Source of the DNA: a virus
Direction: 5' to 3' (one strand)
Virus record (IMG/VR): IMGVR_UViG_3300046794_000144
Location: 1 to 52,356 of that record
DNA length: 52,356 bases
Shown here: piece after piece, positions 30,005 to 40,200 of the stretch
Position numbering within the stretch: position 1 is the stretch's first letter
Layout of the letters: each line of letters begins with the position of its first letter
Position numbers and translations under genes: made by a program
The notes under the pieces: generated by a model
Databases searched by the model: none
Told to the model about the DNA's origin: nothing
Seen by the model: only the letters and a program-made list of their open reading frames with translations

Positions 30005-31044
30005 GCAACGAAGGCTTTCTTGAGGACGCCACCACACGTCACCAGATTTACGTCCAGCGGTATGCGGGCGGCAACCTAAAGCGGGTAGCATCATTCCTCA
30101 GCAAGGCGATCAAGACGGCCAAGGCGAGAGTCTCGGAAGGTCTGAGCGCCTACGGGACCAAGCGCTATACCTCGCAGATAGAAACGCTTCAGGGCGATTT
30201 GCGGGGCATCTACGACGACTTGAAGGGCCGGACACAGCTCGACCTGGGAGAGTTTGCAGCCTATGAGGCCCAGTTCAACGCGACGATGCTGGGCAAGGTG
30301 GTCCGGGCGGTTGTTCAACTCAACGTACCGTCAGCAGAGATGGTGAGCGCTGCGGCTATGGCTGATCCGTTGTTGTTGGAGGCTCGCAAGGGTGTTCAAC
30401 GCATCAGCATCAGTGGTGCCCTTGATCAGTTCGGCACCAAGAAGGCAGCCGAGATCATCGGCGAGATTCAGATTGGCTCAAGCCTGGGCGAGACCAGTCA
30501 ACAGATCAGCAGGCGCCTGACCAGTATTCACCAGTTGCAGCAGGATCAGGCTTCGTCGTTGGTTCGAACCATGACCAACCACATCGCCAGCACCGCCAGG
30601 GTTGAGACGCTCAAGGCGAATGACGACATCCTTGAAGGTATGCGTCGGATCGCTACGCTCGACTCCCATACCACACTGTACTGCATGAGCATCGACCAGA
30701 CGGTTATCCCCCTGGATGGTCCGAAGCCTCCATATCACTGGGGGTGCCGAACGTCACTGGTGCCTGTGCTCAAAGCTGAATTTGCACGGGTGATTCCAGG
30801 CTCTACCCGGCCCTCAATCGGGCCTGATGGGGTGGCGTTGGTGTCGAGCAAGACGAGCTATCAGGAATGGCTTGCGCGGCAACCTGCGTCCTTTCAGCGT
30901 GACATCCTCGGCCCAAATCGTTACGCACTGTTCAGTAAGGGCGACCTGACCCTGGACAAGTTCATCGACGACAACGGCAAGACTCTAACACTGCAGCAAT
31001 TACGAGACCTTGAGCCGCTGGCATTCGAGCGATCAGGCTTGTAA
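30001..31044 (+). CDS. Phage head morphogenesis protein (MuF-like)
   Basis: 347 aa, GTG start overlapping the previous stop (GTGA). The C-terminal part has DSHTTLYCMSIDQTVIPLDGPKPPYHWGCRTSLVP, the Mu F/SPP1 gp7 signature with CxxxD and HWGCR motifs. It is a minor head protein that acts early in capsid assembly with the portal. Confidence 0.9.
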   Translation: MSNEGFLEDATTRHQIYVQRYAGGNLKRVASFLSKAIKTAKARVSEGLSAYGTKRYTSQIETLQGDLRGIYDDLKGRTQLDLGEFAAYEAQFNATMLGKVVRAVVQLNVPSAEMVSAAAMADPLLLEARKGVQRISISGALDQFGTKKAAEIIGEIQIGSSLGETSQQISRRLTSIHQLQQDQASSLVRTMTNHIASTARVETLKANDDILEGMRRIATLDSHTTLYCMSIDQTVIPLDGPKPPYHWGCRTSLVPVLKAEFARVIPGSTRPSIGPDGVALVSSKTSYQEWLARQPASFQRDILGPNRYALFSKGDLTLDKFIDDNGKTLTLQQLRDLEPLAFERSGL

Positions 31045-31062
31045 CAAGAATCAAGATTGAAC

Positions 31063-31089
31063 AGCCCTGCCATTTGGTGGGGCTTTTTT
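31063..31089 (+). terminator. Terminator after MuF gene
   Basis: AGCCCTGCC/GGTGGGGCT 9-bp stem with a 4-nt loop and a T6 run. Confidence 0.8.
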
Positions 31090-31132
31090 ATGTCCGCAGG
31101 CAGGGCCTGCACCAAGTCTCTGGGAGACAGCA

Positions 31133-31843
31133 ATGACCTTGAAATTCCAACTGGACAGCCTCGAAGGCGTCGACGAATCCGTTCAATCCATGTACGTCGA
31201 GAAGGATGGCAAGTTCGTCCTGAATATCGAGGGGCTGCCTCAGCCTGAAGACGTTTCCGGCCTGAAGTCGAAGGTCCAGGAACTGCTGGATGAGAAGAAA
31301 TCGGCTGATAAGGCGCGCAAGGAGGCTGAAGACGCGGCCCGCCTGGAGCGTGAAGAGTCGGCCCGCAAGTCCGGCAACGTCGAAGAACTCGAAAAGTCCT
31401 GGTCCGAGAAGTACGCCCGCCGTGAAGCCGAGCTGAGCGGCCAACTGGAGCAGGAACGCGGCACGCTGAGTACGCAGATCCGTGATCTGACCGTCGGCCG
31501 TACCGCTACTGACATCGCAACCACGCTGGCTATCCCCGGCAGCGCCAAGGCATTGCTTCCTCATATCGAACGCCGCCTGAGCGTCGAACAGCGCGACGGG
31601 AAACCCGCCGTAGTAGTGCTGGACCAGGCCGGCAAGCTCTCCGCGACCACACTGGATGAGCTGAAAGCTGAATTCATGAACGACCCTGCGTTCGGTCCAT
31701 TGATCGCAGGTAGCAAGGCATCTGGCGGCGGGGCCGGCGGTGCTGGAAAGGGCGGCGGGGCCGCGAAAGGAAACATCGGCGGCACCAAAACGGAACGCAC
31801 GGCGGCAATCGCCAGCCAGTTCCCTGATCTCCCTCTCAATTAA
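31133..31843 (+). CDS. Scaffold-type protein
   Basis: 236 aa. The N-terminal half is globular (KFQLDSLEGVDESVQSMYVEKDGKFVLNI), then a coiled coil (70-125) and a Gly-rich tail (GGAGGAGKGGGAAKG). This length and layout directly before the major capsid gene fit a capsid scaffold. GGGAGACAGCA precedes the ATG. Confidence 0.75.
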   Translation: MTLKFQLDSLEGVDESVQSMYVEKDGKFVLNIEGLPQPEDVSGLKSKVQELLDEKKSADKARKEAEDAARLEREESARKSGNVEELEKSWSEKYARREAELSGQLEQERGTLSTQIRDLTVGRTATDIATTLAIPGSAKALLPHIERRLSVEQRDGKPAVVVLDQAGKLSATTLDELKAEFMNDPAFGPLIAGSKASGGGAGGAGKGGGAAKGNIGGTKTERTAAIASQFPDLPLN

Positions 31844-31854
31844 GGATTTACACT

Positions 31855-32832
31855 ATGTCTCTGACCCAAATGCAGGTCTTCAACGATTACATCATGAAGG
31901 CCACCATCGAGACCCTGGACCAATATCTGGAGGCGTTCAATGCTGCCAGTCGTGGTGCCATCGTTCTCTCTCCGGACGGTTTCACTGGCGACTTCTTGCA
32001 AGAGTCGTTCTTCCAGACTCTCGCGGCCGCCCAGCGCCGTGTTGACCGCTATGCAGCCAACGGCACCGCACCGATCACCGACTTGGCCGAGCTGAAGAAC
32101 TCGTCCGTGAAAGTAGCTGGTGGCTTTGGCCCGGTTCGTTACGAGCCATCGCAAATGACCTGGCTTGAGCGTCCAACCGCTCAAGGTGTTGAAGTTGCAA
32201 GCCGCGCGTTTGCTGAAATCCTGCTGAAGGATCAACTGAACACCGCAATCGCCGCCCTGGTAGCAGCGATCACTGCTCAGTCCGCAGCAGTGAACGACGT
32301 ATCGGCCACGCTGGGTATCAGCCAGGCCGCGCTGAACAACACTCACGCCAAGTTCGGCGATGCCAGCCAGAACCTGGTGACCCAGGTAATGCAGGGCACC
32401 ACCTATCACAAGCTGATCGGCCAAGCCCTGCAAAACCAGCAGCAGCTGTTCCAGGCTGGCAACGTGCGCGTGATCGACATCCTCGGCAAGGTCTCGGTGG
32501 TTACCGACGCCCCGGCGCTGATGCAGGCCGGCGTAGATCCTGCGCCGAACAAGGAAATCATCCTGTCGCTGGTGCAGGGTGCCGCTCTGGTGCATGACGG
32601 CCGCGATATGGTCAGCAACGTACAGACCTCGAACGGCAAGGAGCGCATCGAAACCACTATTCAGGTTGACTACACCTTCGGCCTGGGCCTGAAGGGTTAC
32701 ACCTGGGATACCACCGCCGGCGGCAAGTCGCCTACCGACGCCGAACTGGCGACCGGTACCAACTGGGACAAAACCGCCACCAGCATCAAGCACACCGCTG
32801 GTGTTGCTCTGATCGGTGATGCCTCCAAGTAA
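31855..32832 (+). CDS. Major capsid protein
   Basis: 325 aa, full length. Position right after the scaffold, high Ala/Thr content and a typical HK97-like length. Segments: FNDYIMKATIETLDQYLEAFNAAS, LLKDQLNTAIAALVAAITAQ, RVIDILGKVSVVTDAPALM, IQVDYTFGLGLKGYTW. Forms the icosahedral shell. Confidence 0.85.
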   Translation: MSLTQMQVFNDYIMKATIETLDQYLEAFNAASRGAIVLSPDGFTGDFLQESFFQTLAAAQRRVDRYAANGTAPITDLAELKNSSVKVAGGFGPVRYEPSQMTWLERPTAQGVEVASRAFAEILLKDQLNTAIAALVAAITAQSAAVNDVSATLGISQAALNNTHAKFGDASQNLVTQVMQGTTYHKLIGQALQNQQQLFQAGNVRVIDILGKVSVVTDAPALMQAGVDPAPNKEIILSLVQGAALVHDGRDMVSNVQTSNGKERIETTIQVDYTFGLGLKGYTWDTTAGGKSPTDAELATGTNWDKTATSIKHTAGVALIGDASK

Positions 32833-32840
32833 CCCTTAAT

Positions 32841-32869
32841 ACCGAGTCGAGCCAAGCGCTCGGCTCGGT
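32841..32869 (+). other. Strong hairpin after the capsid gene
   Basis: ACCGAGTCGAGC and GCTCGGCTCGGT pair over 12 bp with one wobble around CAAGC. No T-tract follows, so it may stabilise capsid mRNA or tune downstream expression instead of ending transcription. Confidence 0.6.
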
Positions 32870-32880
32870 GAGGATGCGAC

Positions 32881-33459
32881 ATGAGCAATAAGATTTGGTA
32901 TCTGCCTGGTCCGTTTCACCAGTACCAGGAAGACGTTAAGGCCCTGGCCAAGGAAGCAGGCCTGCGCATCATCGACGCAAGCGTGACGGCGAGCCGTGAC
33001 GGGGCTGCTCAGGATGTCCCGACGGTGACGATCAAGGAGCAGCCAAAGGTTTCGCTTATTGATGGCGGCGATTCCAGTGTCGATATCGACGCCTTGCGCG
33101 CCGAGCTTGAGTCTGTCGGCCTGATCGTTGAGTCATTCGCCGAACAAGAGCTTGTGCGCCCGGAAGGAGAGCTTGGCCCTGTGGCTGGCCGCCTGTTCCA
33201 GGTGTTCGAGGCAGTCAATGCTGGCGTGCAGAGCTTACGCAATGAGCGTGACAGTGAGGTCGAGAAGGCTAAAGGCCTGCAAAAGCAGATCGACGATCTT
33301 CTGGCTCAAGCAGCCAAGGACCGATTGGAGACGGAAGAATCCAAAGAGGACAAGGATGTTGCCGAGCTGAAGGCAAAGCTTGACGCCGCTCAGGTTACCT
33401 ACCGCGCCAACGCCTCGAAAGAGTCGCTGCAAAAACAGGTCGACGAGCTCGCCAAGTAA
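32881..33459 (+). CDS. Head-module protein with C-terminal HeH/LEM-like motif
   Basis: 192 aa. Globular N-terminal part (IWYLPGPFHQYQEDVKALA), coiled coil at about 120-165, and a final 35-residue unit (DVAELKAKLDAAQVTYRANA) that resembles the HeH/LEM helix-extension-helix of phage proteins. Possibly a head-completion or DNA-binding protein. Confidence 0.6.
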   Translation: MSNKIWYLPGPFHQYQEDVKALAKEAGLRIIDASVTASRDGAAQDVPTVTIKEQPKVSLIDGGDSSVDIDALRAELESVGLIVESFAEQELVRPEGELGPVAGRLFQVFEAVNAGVQSLRNERDSEVEKAKGLQKQIDDLLAQAAKDRLETEESKEDKDVAELKAKLDAAQVTYRANASKESLQKQVDELAK

Positions 33460-33464
33460 CACCC

Positions 33465-33478
33465 GGGGCTTCGGCCCC
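33465..33478 (+). other. GGGGC-TTCG-GCCCC hairpin
   Basis: A 5-bp GC stem with a UUCG tetraloop between two head genes; no T-tract. Likely an mRNA processing or stability element. Confidence 0.5.
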
Positions 33479-33499
33479 ACTCATTCAAGCGGAGGCCAG

Positions 33500-33892
33500 A
33501 TGGCTACCTACATCACTGTGGCGGATGTTGACGCCATCCTGGGCTCTTCGTGGGCGCCAGATGACAAGAAAGCCCGCGCAGTGTTGCAGGCAAACGCCTA
33601 TCTGACCTCGCTGAACCTCGTTGGCGTCGATATGAACGCCATCCCTGACGAGGTTAAGCAGGCCGGCGCCGAACTGGCGGTGGTCGCTTCGCAGGGCAAG
33701 CTGTACCAGCAGCAGACCGAAGGGTCTCTTGAGGCCAAGACGGTCAAGGCCGGTTCGGTTTCCACCAGTAGGACGTTCGCCTCGATCGACAGCAGCAAAT
33801 CCACATCGCTGCCCGACGGCGTGCAGTTCGCCTTGGGCCTGCTGCAGCCCTGGCGGTCCAGCCCGTTTTCGTTCCGCGTAGACAGGGGGTGA
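33500..33892 (+). CDS. Head-tail connector protein (DnaT-like/adaptor)
   Basis: 130 aa. YITVADVDAILGSSWAPDDKKARAVLQANAYLTSL and PDEVKQAGAELAVVASQGKLYQ match the head-completion adaptor type found after the capsid gene. GAGG precedes the ATG. Confidence 0.75.
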   Translation: MATYITVADVDAILGSSWAPDDKKARAVLQANAYLTSLNLVGVDMNAIPDEVKQAGAELAVVASQGKLYQQQTEGSLEAKTVKAGSVSTSRTFASIDSSKSTSLPDGVQFALGLLQPWRSSPFSFRVDRG

Positions 33893-33895
33893 GCC

Positions 33896-34255
33896 GTGGG
33901 CCTTCGCGAAGATATCCAGAAGGATTTGGCCGAGGCCTTCGATACCGACCTGGCTGATGCTGTGCAGCCATTCGCCGGCGGCGTGACGCTGCCTGGCACG
34001 TGGGACCCCGTTACAGAGGCTGCTGGCCCGGCAGTGGTTATTGCCTACACGGGCCGCGGCGTGTTCGACGCATTCAAGATGGACAGGGTGGACGGCGTGA
34101 ACATCCGCGCCACCGACCAACTGCTGATCGCACTGACCAACGAAACAATCGGCGGCACGCCGGACATCGGCCACAAGATCAACGGTTTCGACGTGATCAA
34201 CGTGCAGACTGACCCGGCGATCGCTCACTACGAGATCCAGCTGAGGAAAGTCTGA
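33896..34255 (+). CDS. Head-tail joining protein
   Basis: 119 aa from GTG (AGGGGGTGAGCC upstream). FAGGVTLPGTWDPVTEAAGPAV and INGFDVINVQTDPAIAHYEIQLR are typical of stopper-like proteins at this position. Its end overlaps the next ATG. Confidence 0.7.
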   Translation: MGLREDIQKDLAEAFDTDLADAVQPFAGGVTLPGTWDPVTEAAGPAVVIAYTGRGVFDAFKMDRVDGVNIRATDQLLIALTNETIGGTPDIGHKINGFDVINVQTDPAIAHYEIQLRKV

Positions 34256-34824
34256 TGGCAACGACTGGATGGAGTACCAACCTCACTGACTTCGCGGATA
34301 AAGCCTCAGAAGACATCAGCCAGATGGCTAGGGTGATTGCCCAGGCCATGCTGCAGGAAGTAGTGGTTCGGTCACCTGTAGGCAGGCCGGACCTGTGGCA
34401 GGCAAACATCCAGCGCAAGGCGAAGAATGTGTCGTTGGCAGACGCTTATGACGCCAATGTCGATGCACGCAATGCGTCAAAAGCAGGTAAAAAGTTCAAG
34501 AAGCTCACGCAGCGGGAAAGGAAGGAAAATTTCTACGTTGATGAGCGCGCCGCCGGCAAGGGCTACATTGGCGGGACATTCCGGGGTAGCCACATCGTTT
34601 CCATTGGGGCGCCAGATTTCACCGTGACGGATAGCGTCGACGCAGAGGGATCTGCAACTATTTCGGATGGAACAAGCGCTATCCAGTCGGCCGGGCTGTT
34701 CCCGGTTATCTATATCCAGACCAACCTGCCGTATGCAGAGGCGCTGGAGAATGGGCATTCAACCCAGGCCCCGAGCGGCGTCTATGGCCTTGCATTCATT
34801 GGCGTATCCGAGGCCTACAAATGA
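34255..34824 (+). CDS. HK97 gp10-like tail completion protein
   Basis: 189 aa. VVVRSPVGRPDLWQ near the start (SPVDTG-type motif) and LPYAEALENGHSTQAPSGVYGLAF at the end (YAxxxEyG-type motif) are the gp10/gpZ signature. It joins the tail to the head. Confidence 0.82.
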   Translation: MATTGWSTNLTDFADKASEDISQMARVIAQAMLQEVVVRSPVGRPDLWQANIQRKAKNVSLADAYDANVDARNASKAGKKFKKLTQRERKENFYVDERAAGKGYIGGTFRGSHIVSIGAPDFTVTDSVDAEGSATISDGTSAIQSAGLFPVIYIQTNLPYAEALENGHSTQAPSGVYGLAFIGVSEAYK

Positions 34825-35216
34825 CCTACGAGCAAATCAGGGCGGCGCTCACCGCGCGGATGGTCGCCTTCACTGGCATTGACCAAGCGCGGATTGACTA
34901 CCCTAACCAGCCGACCGTATTTACGCCACCGGCCGCCGGCCTCTGGTGCCGATTCAACGTGCAGTACGCCACGGCGTTCATGGCTGGCATGGCCGACAAG
35001 CCTTATACGCGGAAGCCGGGGCAAGTCAGCATTCAGTGCTTCGCGCGGCTGAACACCGGTACCAAGGCCATCAACGAATTTGCCGACGCGCTCGAAGCGC
35101 ACTTCGCCTACTGGATGTCCGGCGACCTCGAATGTATGGAGGCCAGCCAAGTCGTCGTCGGAGAGTTCGAAGGCTTCTACCAGATCAACGTGAACATCCG
35201 GTTCCGCGCCGGCTGA
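34821..35216 (+). CDS. Tail terminator protein
   Basis: 131 aa. IDYPNQPTVFTPPAAGLWCRFNVQYATAF and GFYQINVNIRFRAG at the C-terminus are typical of DUF4128-type tail terminators, which cap the tail tube. The ATG overlaps the upstream stop. Confidence 0.8.
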   Translation: MTYEQIRAALTARMVAFTGIDQARIDYPNQPTVFTPPAAGLWCRFNVQYATAFMAGMADKPYTRKPGQVSIQCFARLNTGTKAINEFADALEAHFAYWMSGDLECMEASQVVVGEFEGFYQINVNIRFRAG

Positions 35217-35233
35217 GCCAGGCAACACCAACC

Positions 35234-35257
35234 ACCCGCCACTGAGCGGGTTTTTTT
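35234..35257 (+). terminator. Terminator before tail tube gene
   Basis: ACCCGC-CACTGA-GCGGGT followed by T7. The CCCGCCACTGAGCGGG core recurs at 44844 and 50751. Confidence 0.85.
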
Positions 35258-35280
35258 AAGCCCAAACAAAGGTGGAAACC

Positions 35281-36444
35281 ATGTCCAGCGGCGCAAAAGT
35301 TGTAAGCCACATCATCAAGGAGGTGACGCCGGGCGTTACCCCCGGCGGTACCTGGGACACGCTGCGCCTCACCGGCAATGCATTGACCCCAACCGTCAAT
35401 ACAGCAGTCAGTGACGAAATTACTGATTCCCGTATCAGCCAGGGTTCGGTGGCCACCAGTACTGATATCGGCGGCGACCTCACGGCGGAATTCTCGTTTG
35501 GATCGTTTGATCAGCTGCTTGAGGCTGCATTCTACGGCGTCTGGACCGGCGACGTTCTGTCTGTGGGCGATACTCGAAATACCTACAGCATCGCCAAGGG
35601 GTACAGCGATGTCGGCGTGTACAGCGTGTTCAAGGGCGCCCACGTATCCACCTTTGCCCTCGACATTCCGTCCGATGGCAAGGTCACAGCAACCTTCAAC
35701 ATGGCCTGCCTGGATTATGCCGACAGCGAGATCCCGATTGTGGTATCGCCCAACGCCCCAACCACCACTCCATTCCTGTCGAACAACAACGTCGGCACGA
35801 TCTCGGTGGATGGTGAGTCGCTGGAAGGCGTGGCATGCGTCTCGGCCATGACCATCAATCTGGACAACAGCCTTCAGGCCCAGCGCTGCATCGGTAACAC
35901 GAAGCTCGGCCCTGGCGCGCAGATCGCCACCGAAGCAGCCATCACCGGCACCATCACGCTGGCCTGGTCCAAGCGCGCATGGGAGATCTGGAAGAAGACC
36001 TTCACCCGCCTGCCAATCTCGGTCGTGTTCCCGATCACCGACGCCCTGGGCAACAAGTACACATTCAACTTCCCCGCGGTGGAGGTTGATGGCGAGCTGC
36101 CAAGCGGCGGCAAGCGTGACCTGATTGAAGTGACGCTGAACTACACCGTCGCCAAGATCAGCCCGACCATCACCCGACTGGTATCGCCGACCGCCGTTAC
36201 CGGCGTGACCGTCGTTCCGGGCACTGCCTCGATTGCTGTCGCGGCCACCCGCCAACTGACGGCGACCGTCGCACCGGCTGGCGCGAATCAGGCCGTGACC
36301 TGGACCAGCGCGACCCCATCGGTTGCCACCGTTAACAGTTCTGGCCTGGTCACCGGCGTTGCCGCTGGCACCTCAGTCATCACCGCCACCAGCGTTGCAG
36401 ACGGCACTAAGACCAGCACATCGACTATCACGGTCACCGCGTAA
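35281..36444 (+). CDS. Major tail (tube) protein with C-terminal Ig-like domain
   Basis: 387 aa. N-terminal tube domain (GAKVVSHIIKEVTPGVTPG; DIGGDLTAEFSFGSFDQLLEAAF). The last about 85 residues are a BIG2-type Ig domain (TGVTVVPGTASIAVAATRQL then AVTWTSATPSVATVNSSGLV). Ig domains on tail tubes are thought to bind weakly to cell-surface sugars. GGTGGAAACC precedes the ATG. Confidence 0.9.
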   Translation: MSSGAKVVSHIIKEVTPGVTPGGTWDTLRLTGNALTPTVNTAVSDEITDSRISQGSVATSTDIGGDLTAEFSFGSFDQLLEAAFYGVWTGDVLSVGDTRNTYSIAKGYSDVGVYSVFKGAHVSTFALDIPSDGKVTATFNMACLDYADSEIPIVVSPNAPTTTPFLSNNNVGTISVDGESLEGVACVSAMTINLDNSLQAQRCIGNTKLGPGAQIATEAAITGTITLAWSKRAWEIWKKTFTRLPISVVFPITDALGNKYTFNFPAVEVDGELPSGGKRDLIEVTLNYTVAKISPTITRLVSPTAVTGVTVVPGTASIAVAATRQLTATVAPAGANQAVTWTSATPSVATVNSSGLVTGVAAGTSVITATSVADGTKTSTSTITVTA

Positions 36445-36460
36445 AACGATTCCCCCTTTT

Positions 36461-36499
36461 GGCTGCCCAGGCTCTAACGCCTGCTTGGGCGGCCTTTTT
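36461..36499 (+). terminator. Terminator after tail tube gene
   Basis: GGCTGCCCA pairs with TGGGCGGCC around an inner AGGC/GCCT arm, followed by T6. Confidence 0.75.
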
Positions 36500-36524
36500 T
36501 ATGGCGCGGCGTTGAGGATTTAGC

Positions 36525-36938
36525 ATGGCTCTCAAATTGAGCAAGAAGGCCCCTGTCACAAATTTGCGTTGGGCCAAGTTCGACAAAGACACCAAAATTC
36601 AGCTGGGCGGCATTGATAATCCTGAATACCTGATCGCGCTTGAGCGCGTGCGCCGGCGCATCCAGCGTAATGACGCGAGCTTTGCTCAAGGCGAGATTGG
36701 GGTGGTGGCTGGCGAGAAGACTGAGCACCAGAGCCATTGCGCGCTGCTGGCACAGTTCATCGTAAAGGACTGGGACGGCGTTCAGGACGATCAGGGCAAC
36801 CCGCTCAAGTTCACCGCCGGCGCGTGCACGGAGCTGCTCGAAGCCAATATCGACTTCTTCCTGTTCGTGCTCCAGGAAGGCAGCAAATCAACGATCGAGG
36901 CCGGTACAGAGCTGGCTGAAACCGTGGAAAAGCAGTAA
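36525..36938 (+). CDS. Tail assembly chaperone (gpG-like)
   Basis: 137 aa (KAPVTNLRWAKFDKDTKIQ; TAGACTELLEANIDFFLFVLQEGSKS). Located between tube and tape measure genes, as in lambda G. It binds the tape measure before tube assembly. Its end contains the only slip candidate for entry into the T frame. Confidence 0.85.
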   Translation: MALKLSKKAPVTNLRWAKFDKDTKIQLGGIDNPEYLIALERVRRRIQRNDASFAQGEIGVVAGEKTEHQSHCALLAQFIVKDWDGVQDDQGNPLKFTAGACTELLEANIDFFLFVLQEGSKSTIEAGTELAETVEKQ

Positions 36939-37249
36939 CCCGGTTCGAGTGGGAAAGGGAGTGGGGCGGCCAGGCCGATAAGCGCCGGGCCATCTATGAG
37001 CGCCTGCGCATGGAAATTCCCGAAGAGCCGCCGACCGACCCCATCACCAAGCACCTGCTCGCCACGTTCTTCGGCGTCTGCCGGGGCCGCCGCTTTATCA
37101 CAACCATGGTGGGAGCGTTCCCGCTCCCTCTGTCTGCCCGCGAGATCTCCGACTGGCTCGACGCCCACCCATCCCCCCTGGATCGCCGGGAGGTGGATGA
37201 GGTGATGTTCGCGCTGGACGTGATTTGCCTGAGCGAAGAAGAAGACTGA
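36920..37249 (+). CDS. T-domain of a frameshifted tail chaperone (gpGT)
   Basis: The reading frame -1 to G opens after a stop at 36917 and runs to 37249 without a good start of its own at the beginning: AVTRFEWEREWGGQADKRRAI then EEPPTDPITKHLLATFFGVC. A -1 slip on GGAAAAG (36926-36932) would join G to it as in lambda GT. An internal ATG (37010) could instead start a separate 79-aa protein. Confidence 0.75.
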   Translation, partial: NRGKAVTRFEWEREWGGQADKRRAIYERLRMEIPEEPPTDPITKHLLATFFGVCRGRRFITTMVGAFPLPLSAREISDWLDAHPSPLDRREVDEVMFALDVICLSEEED

Positions 37250-37284
37250 TCCGCCGCCCTGCGGCAATTATGCCCGGAGGCAAC

Positions 37285-40200
37285 ATGACTCAAACTTCAC
37301 GCCTGGTCCTTGAGATCGACAGCCGCGACGCTGAGCAGAAGGCCGAGGACGTCCGCAAGGCTCTTGGCGCTCTGGAGGCTGTAGGCCTGCGCGTGAAGCC
37401 AGCAATGGATCAGGCCGGCGCCGGTATCGATGGGGCAGGTAACAGCGCTCGCAAGGCTGCCGGCTCCATTGACGTGCTAGTCGATAGCTCTGAAAAGTCA
37501 GGCACATCTACCAAGAAAGCCGCCGAGACCTACGACCAAGCCAAGGGGCGATTGGTTGAAATGGCTAAAAGCTCGCTTCAGGCGAGCGAATACATCAAGG
37601 CCATGTCTGCCAGCACGGAAAAGGCTGGTTCTGTTTTCGACGTGGCCGGGGGCAAGGCAAGCAATCTGGCGGCCCTTGCCAAGCGCCTGCAGGCCGAGTC
37701 AGATGCAAATGCTCTGGCCAACGGCCGGCAAGCCGACTCTTCAAGGAAGGCAGCCGCTGCCAACGATGAGCAGGCGACAGCGCTGGCAAATTTGCTCGGA
37801 AAGATTGATCCGGTCACGCGAAAGCTCAATGAGCTTGACCAGATGGAAAAGGATCTGGCCAAAAACAAGAAGTTTCTCGACCCGGAAACTTTCGCCGATT
37901 ATCAGGGCAAGTTAAATACAGCGCGCGCAGAGCTTGGTCGATTCAATGCCGACATGACCAAAACGGGTATGTCTGCGAAAGCAACGGCTGCAGCGCTACG
38001 AGGCGTTCCTGCGCAGTTCACTGATATCGCTGTATCGCTCCAGGGCGGACAGGCGCCCCTTACGGTTTTCCTGCAGCAAGGCGGTCAGCTCAAGGACATG
38101 TTCGGTGGCGCAGGACCGGCGGCCAAGGCGCTGGGTGGCTATATCCTCGGACTGGTGAACCCATTCACCGTTGCAGCGGCAGCTGTCGGCGTTCTGGGCC
38201 TGGCCTACTACCAAGGATCGAAGGAGCAGACTGCGTTCCAGCTTTCACTGATCACCACAGGAAACGCCTCGGGCACCACAACCGTCGCTCTCGCCGAAAT
38301 GTCCAAGCGCATCAGCGATACGGTCGGTACCACCGGCCAGGCCGCGTCTGCTTTAGCGCAGCTGGCGGCTTCTGGAAAGATCGCCAGTTCCAGCTTCGAA
38401 GAGATCGCAATTGCTGCGATATCCTGGGAGAAGGCCACCAGCCAGGCCGTAGCAACCACCGTGGCTGAGTTCAACAAGCTGGCTGATGATCCAGTTAAGG
38501 CTATCGTCGAGCTCAACGACAAGTACAATTTTCTCACCGCCTCCGTGTATGAGCAGGTGCGCGCGGCGCAGGAGCAGGGAGACAAACAGGCCGCAGCTGC
38601 AATTGCTGAAGAGGCCTACGCCAAGGCTCTTACCGATCGCGCAGGGAAAATAAAACAGAACCTCGGCACGCTCGAGCGGGCGTGGAATGACCTTGCTAGT
38701 GCCGCGAAGTCTGGCTGGGACGCAATCTTGGATATCGGCAGGGAGTCGAACAAAGGACCTGATCTGACTGCCATTCAGCAGAAGATCAACTACCTAAAGT
38801 CGACCCTGGACACCGGGTTCGAGGATGGCAACGCCCGTCAGCGAATCGCGACACTCCAGGCTGAACTGGACGGATACACGAAAAAGGCCAAGGCGGAGCA
38901 GGACGCCGCCGCAGCGGCTGCCCATTCGGCGCAAGTGCAGCGAGATGGCCAGGTAGCCTACGAGGCATTCCAAAAGAATATTGAGCAGAATTTCACCAAG
39001 CAACAGAAGATGAATAAGGCGCTTGAGGATGACCAGAAGCGCATAAATGCCGCACGGGCTGCCGGCTATATCATCACCGAACAGCAGGCAGCCGCTTCGC
39101 AAAAGGCCATCAGGGACAATCCGTCTTATAAAGAGTCGGAGACGAAAACCCCTAAAGGCAAGGCCTACACCGAAGACGCCGGCATGAAGGCGCTGGACGC
39201 GGCGCGCCAAACCCAGGCCGTCCTGCTCCAGCAGAACGCTTCGCTTAACGCCCAGGGCATCGCCACCGAGAAGGTCGGCGCCCAGGCACAGGCATTGATC
39301 AAGTGGGAGCAGCAACTCGCCGACATCAAAGGCAAGAAGACGCTCACCGCCGATCAAAAGTCGCTGCTGGCCAGCCAGGACCTGATCACCGCCCAGCTCA
39401 AGAAAAACGTTGCGCTTGAGCGCGAAGCGGAGATCAGCAAAGGCATACAGCAGGCGCAGAAAGATCAGGTCCAGCTGCTCACGCTGACCGGGCAACTCCG
39501 CGAAGCCAATAGCCTGAAGTCATCCTTGGATGATGCTGCACAACTGGCTGAGTACGAGCGCCAAGGGAACGTAGAGGCCGCAAAGCGTCTTGAGACGATG
39601 ATCAAGATCCGCGATGTGAACCTGAAGGCGGCGCAGAAACCGGGGACCATCGAGGGCGTCACTCAGGCACCAAATGCCCCTGGCTTGGATGCCTCTGTTG
39701 GTGGCGCAGGAAGCGAGATCGATCGGCTCGACGAGGCGGCGGCGAAGCTGGAAACCTGGCGCGCCACTGAGCTTGAGCGCCAGGCGGCGTACCTGGACCT
39801 GAAAGCCATAAACGAAGAGACCTACGCCGCGCGCGTGGCGAACATCGATGAGCAGGCCACCCAGAACCGCCAGAAGATTGAAGAGGCCAAAAACCAGGCC
39901 TTGCTGGTTGGCGCGTCCGATTTCTTCGGGAATATGGCCAGCCTCAGCCAGTCAGGCAACAAGAAGCTCGCAGCAATCGGCAAGGCGGCGGCAATCATTC
40001 AGGCGACTATGGACGGCTATCTGGCCGTACAGAAGGCTCTGTCCGCATTCCCGCCCCCGTTCAACTTCGCTGCCGCCGCTGCCGTCGGCGTGGCTACCGC
40101 TGCCAACGTGGCGAATATCGCCGGTATTGGATTCTCTGGTGGCGGGTATACCGGCGCAGGCGGAGTAAATGAATATGCCGGCCCGGCGCACAAAGGCGAG

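Noticed and set aside
31840-32793. Minus-strand 317-aa frame opposite the capsid gene
   Set aside because: Complete shadow of the major capsid gene; composition odd and no RBS.
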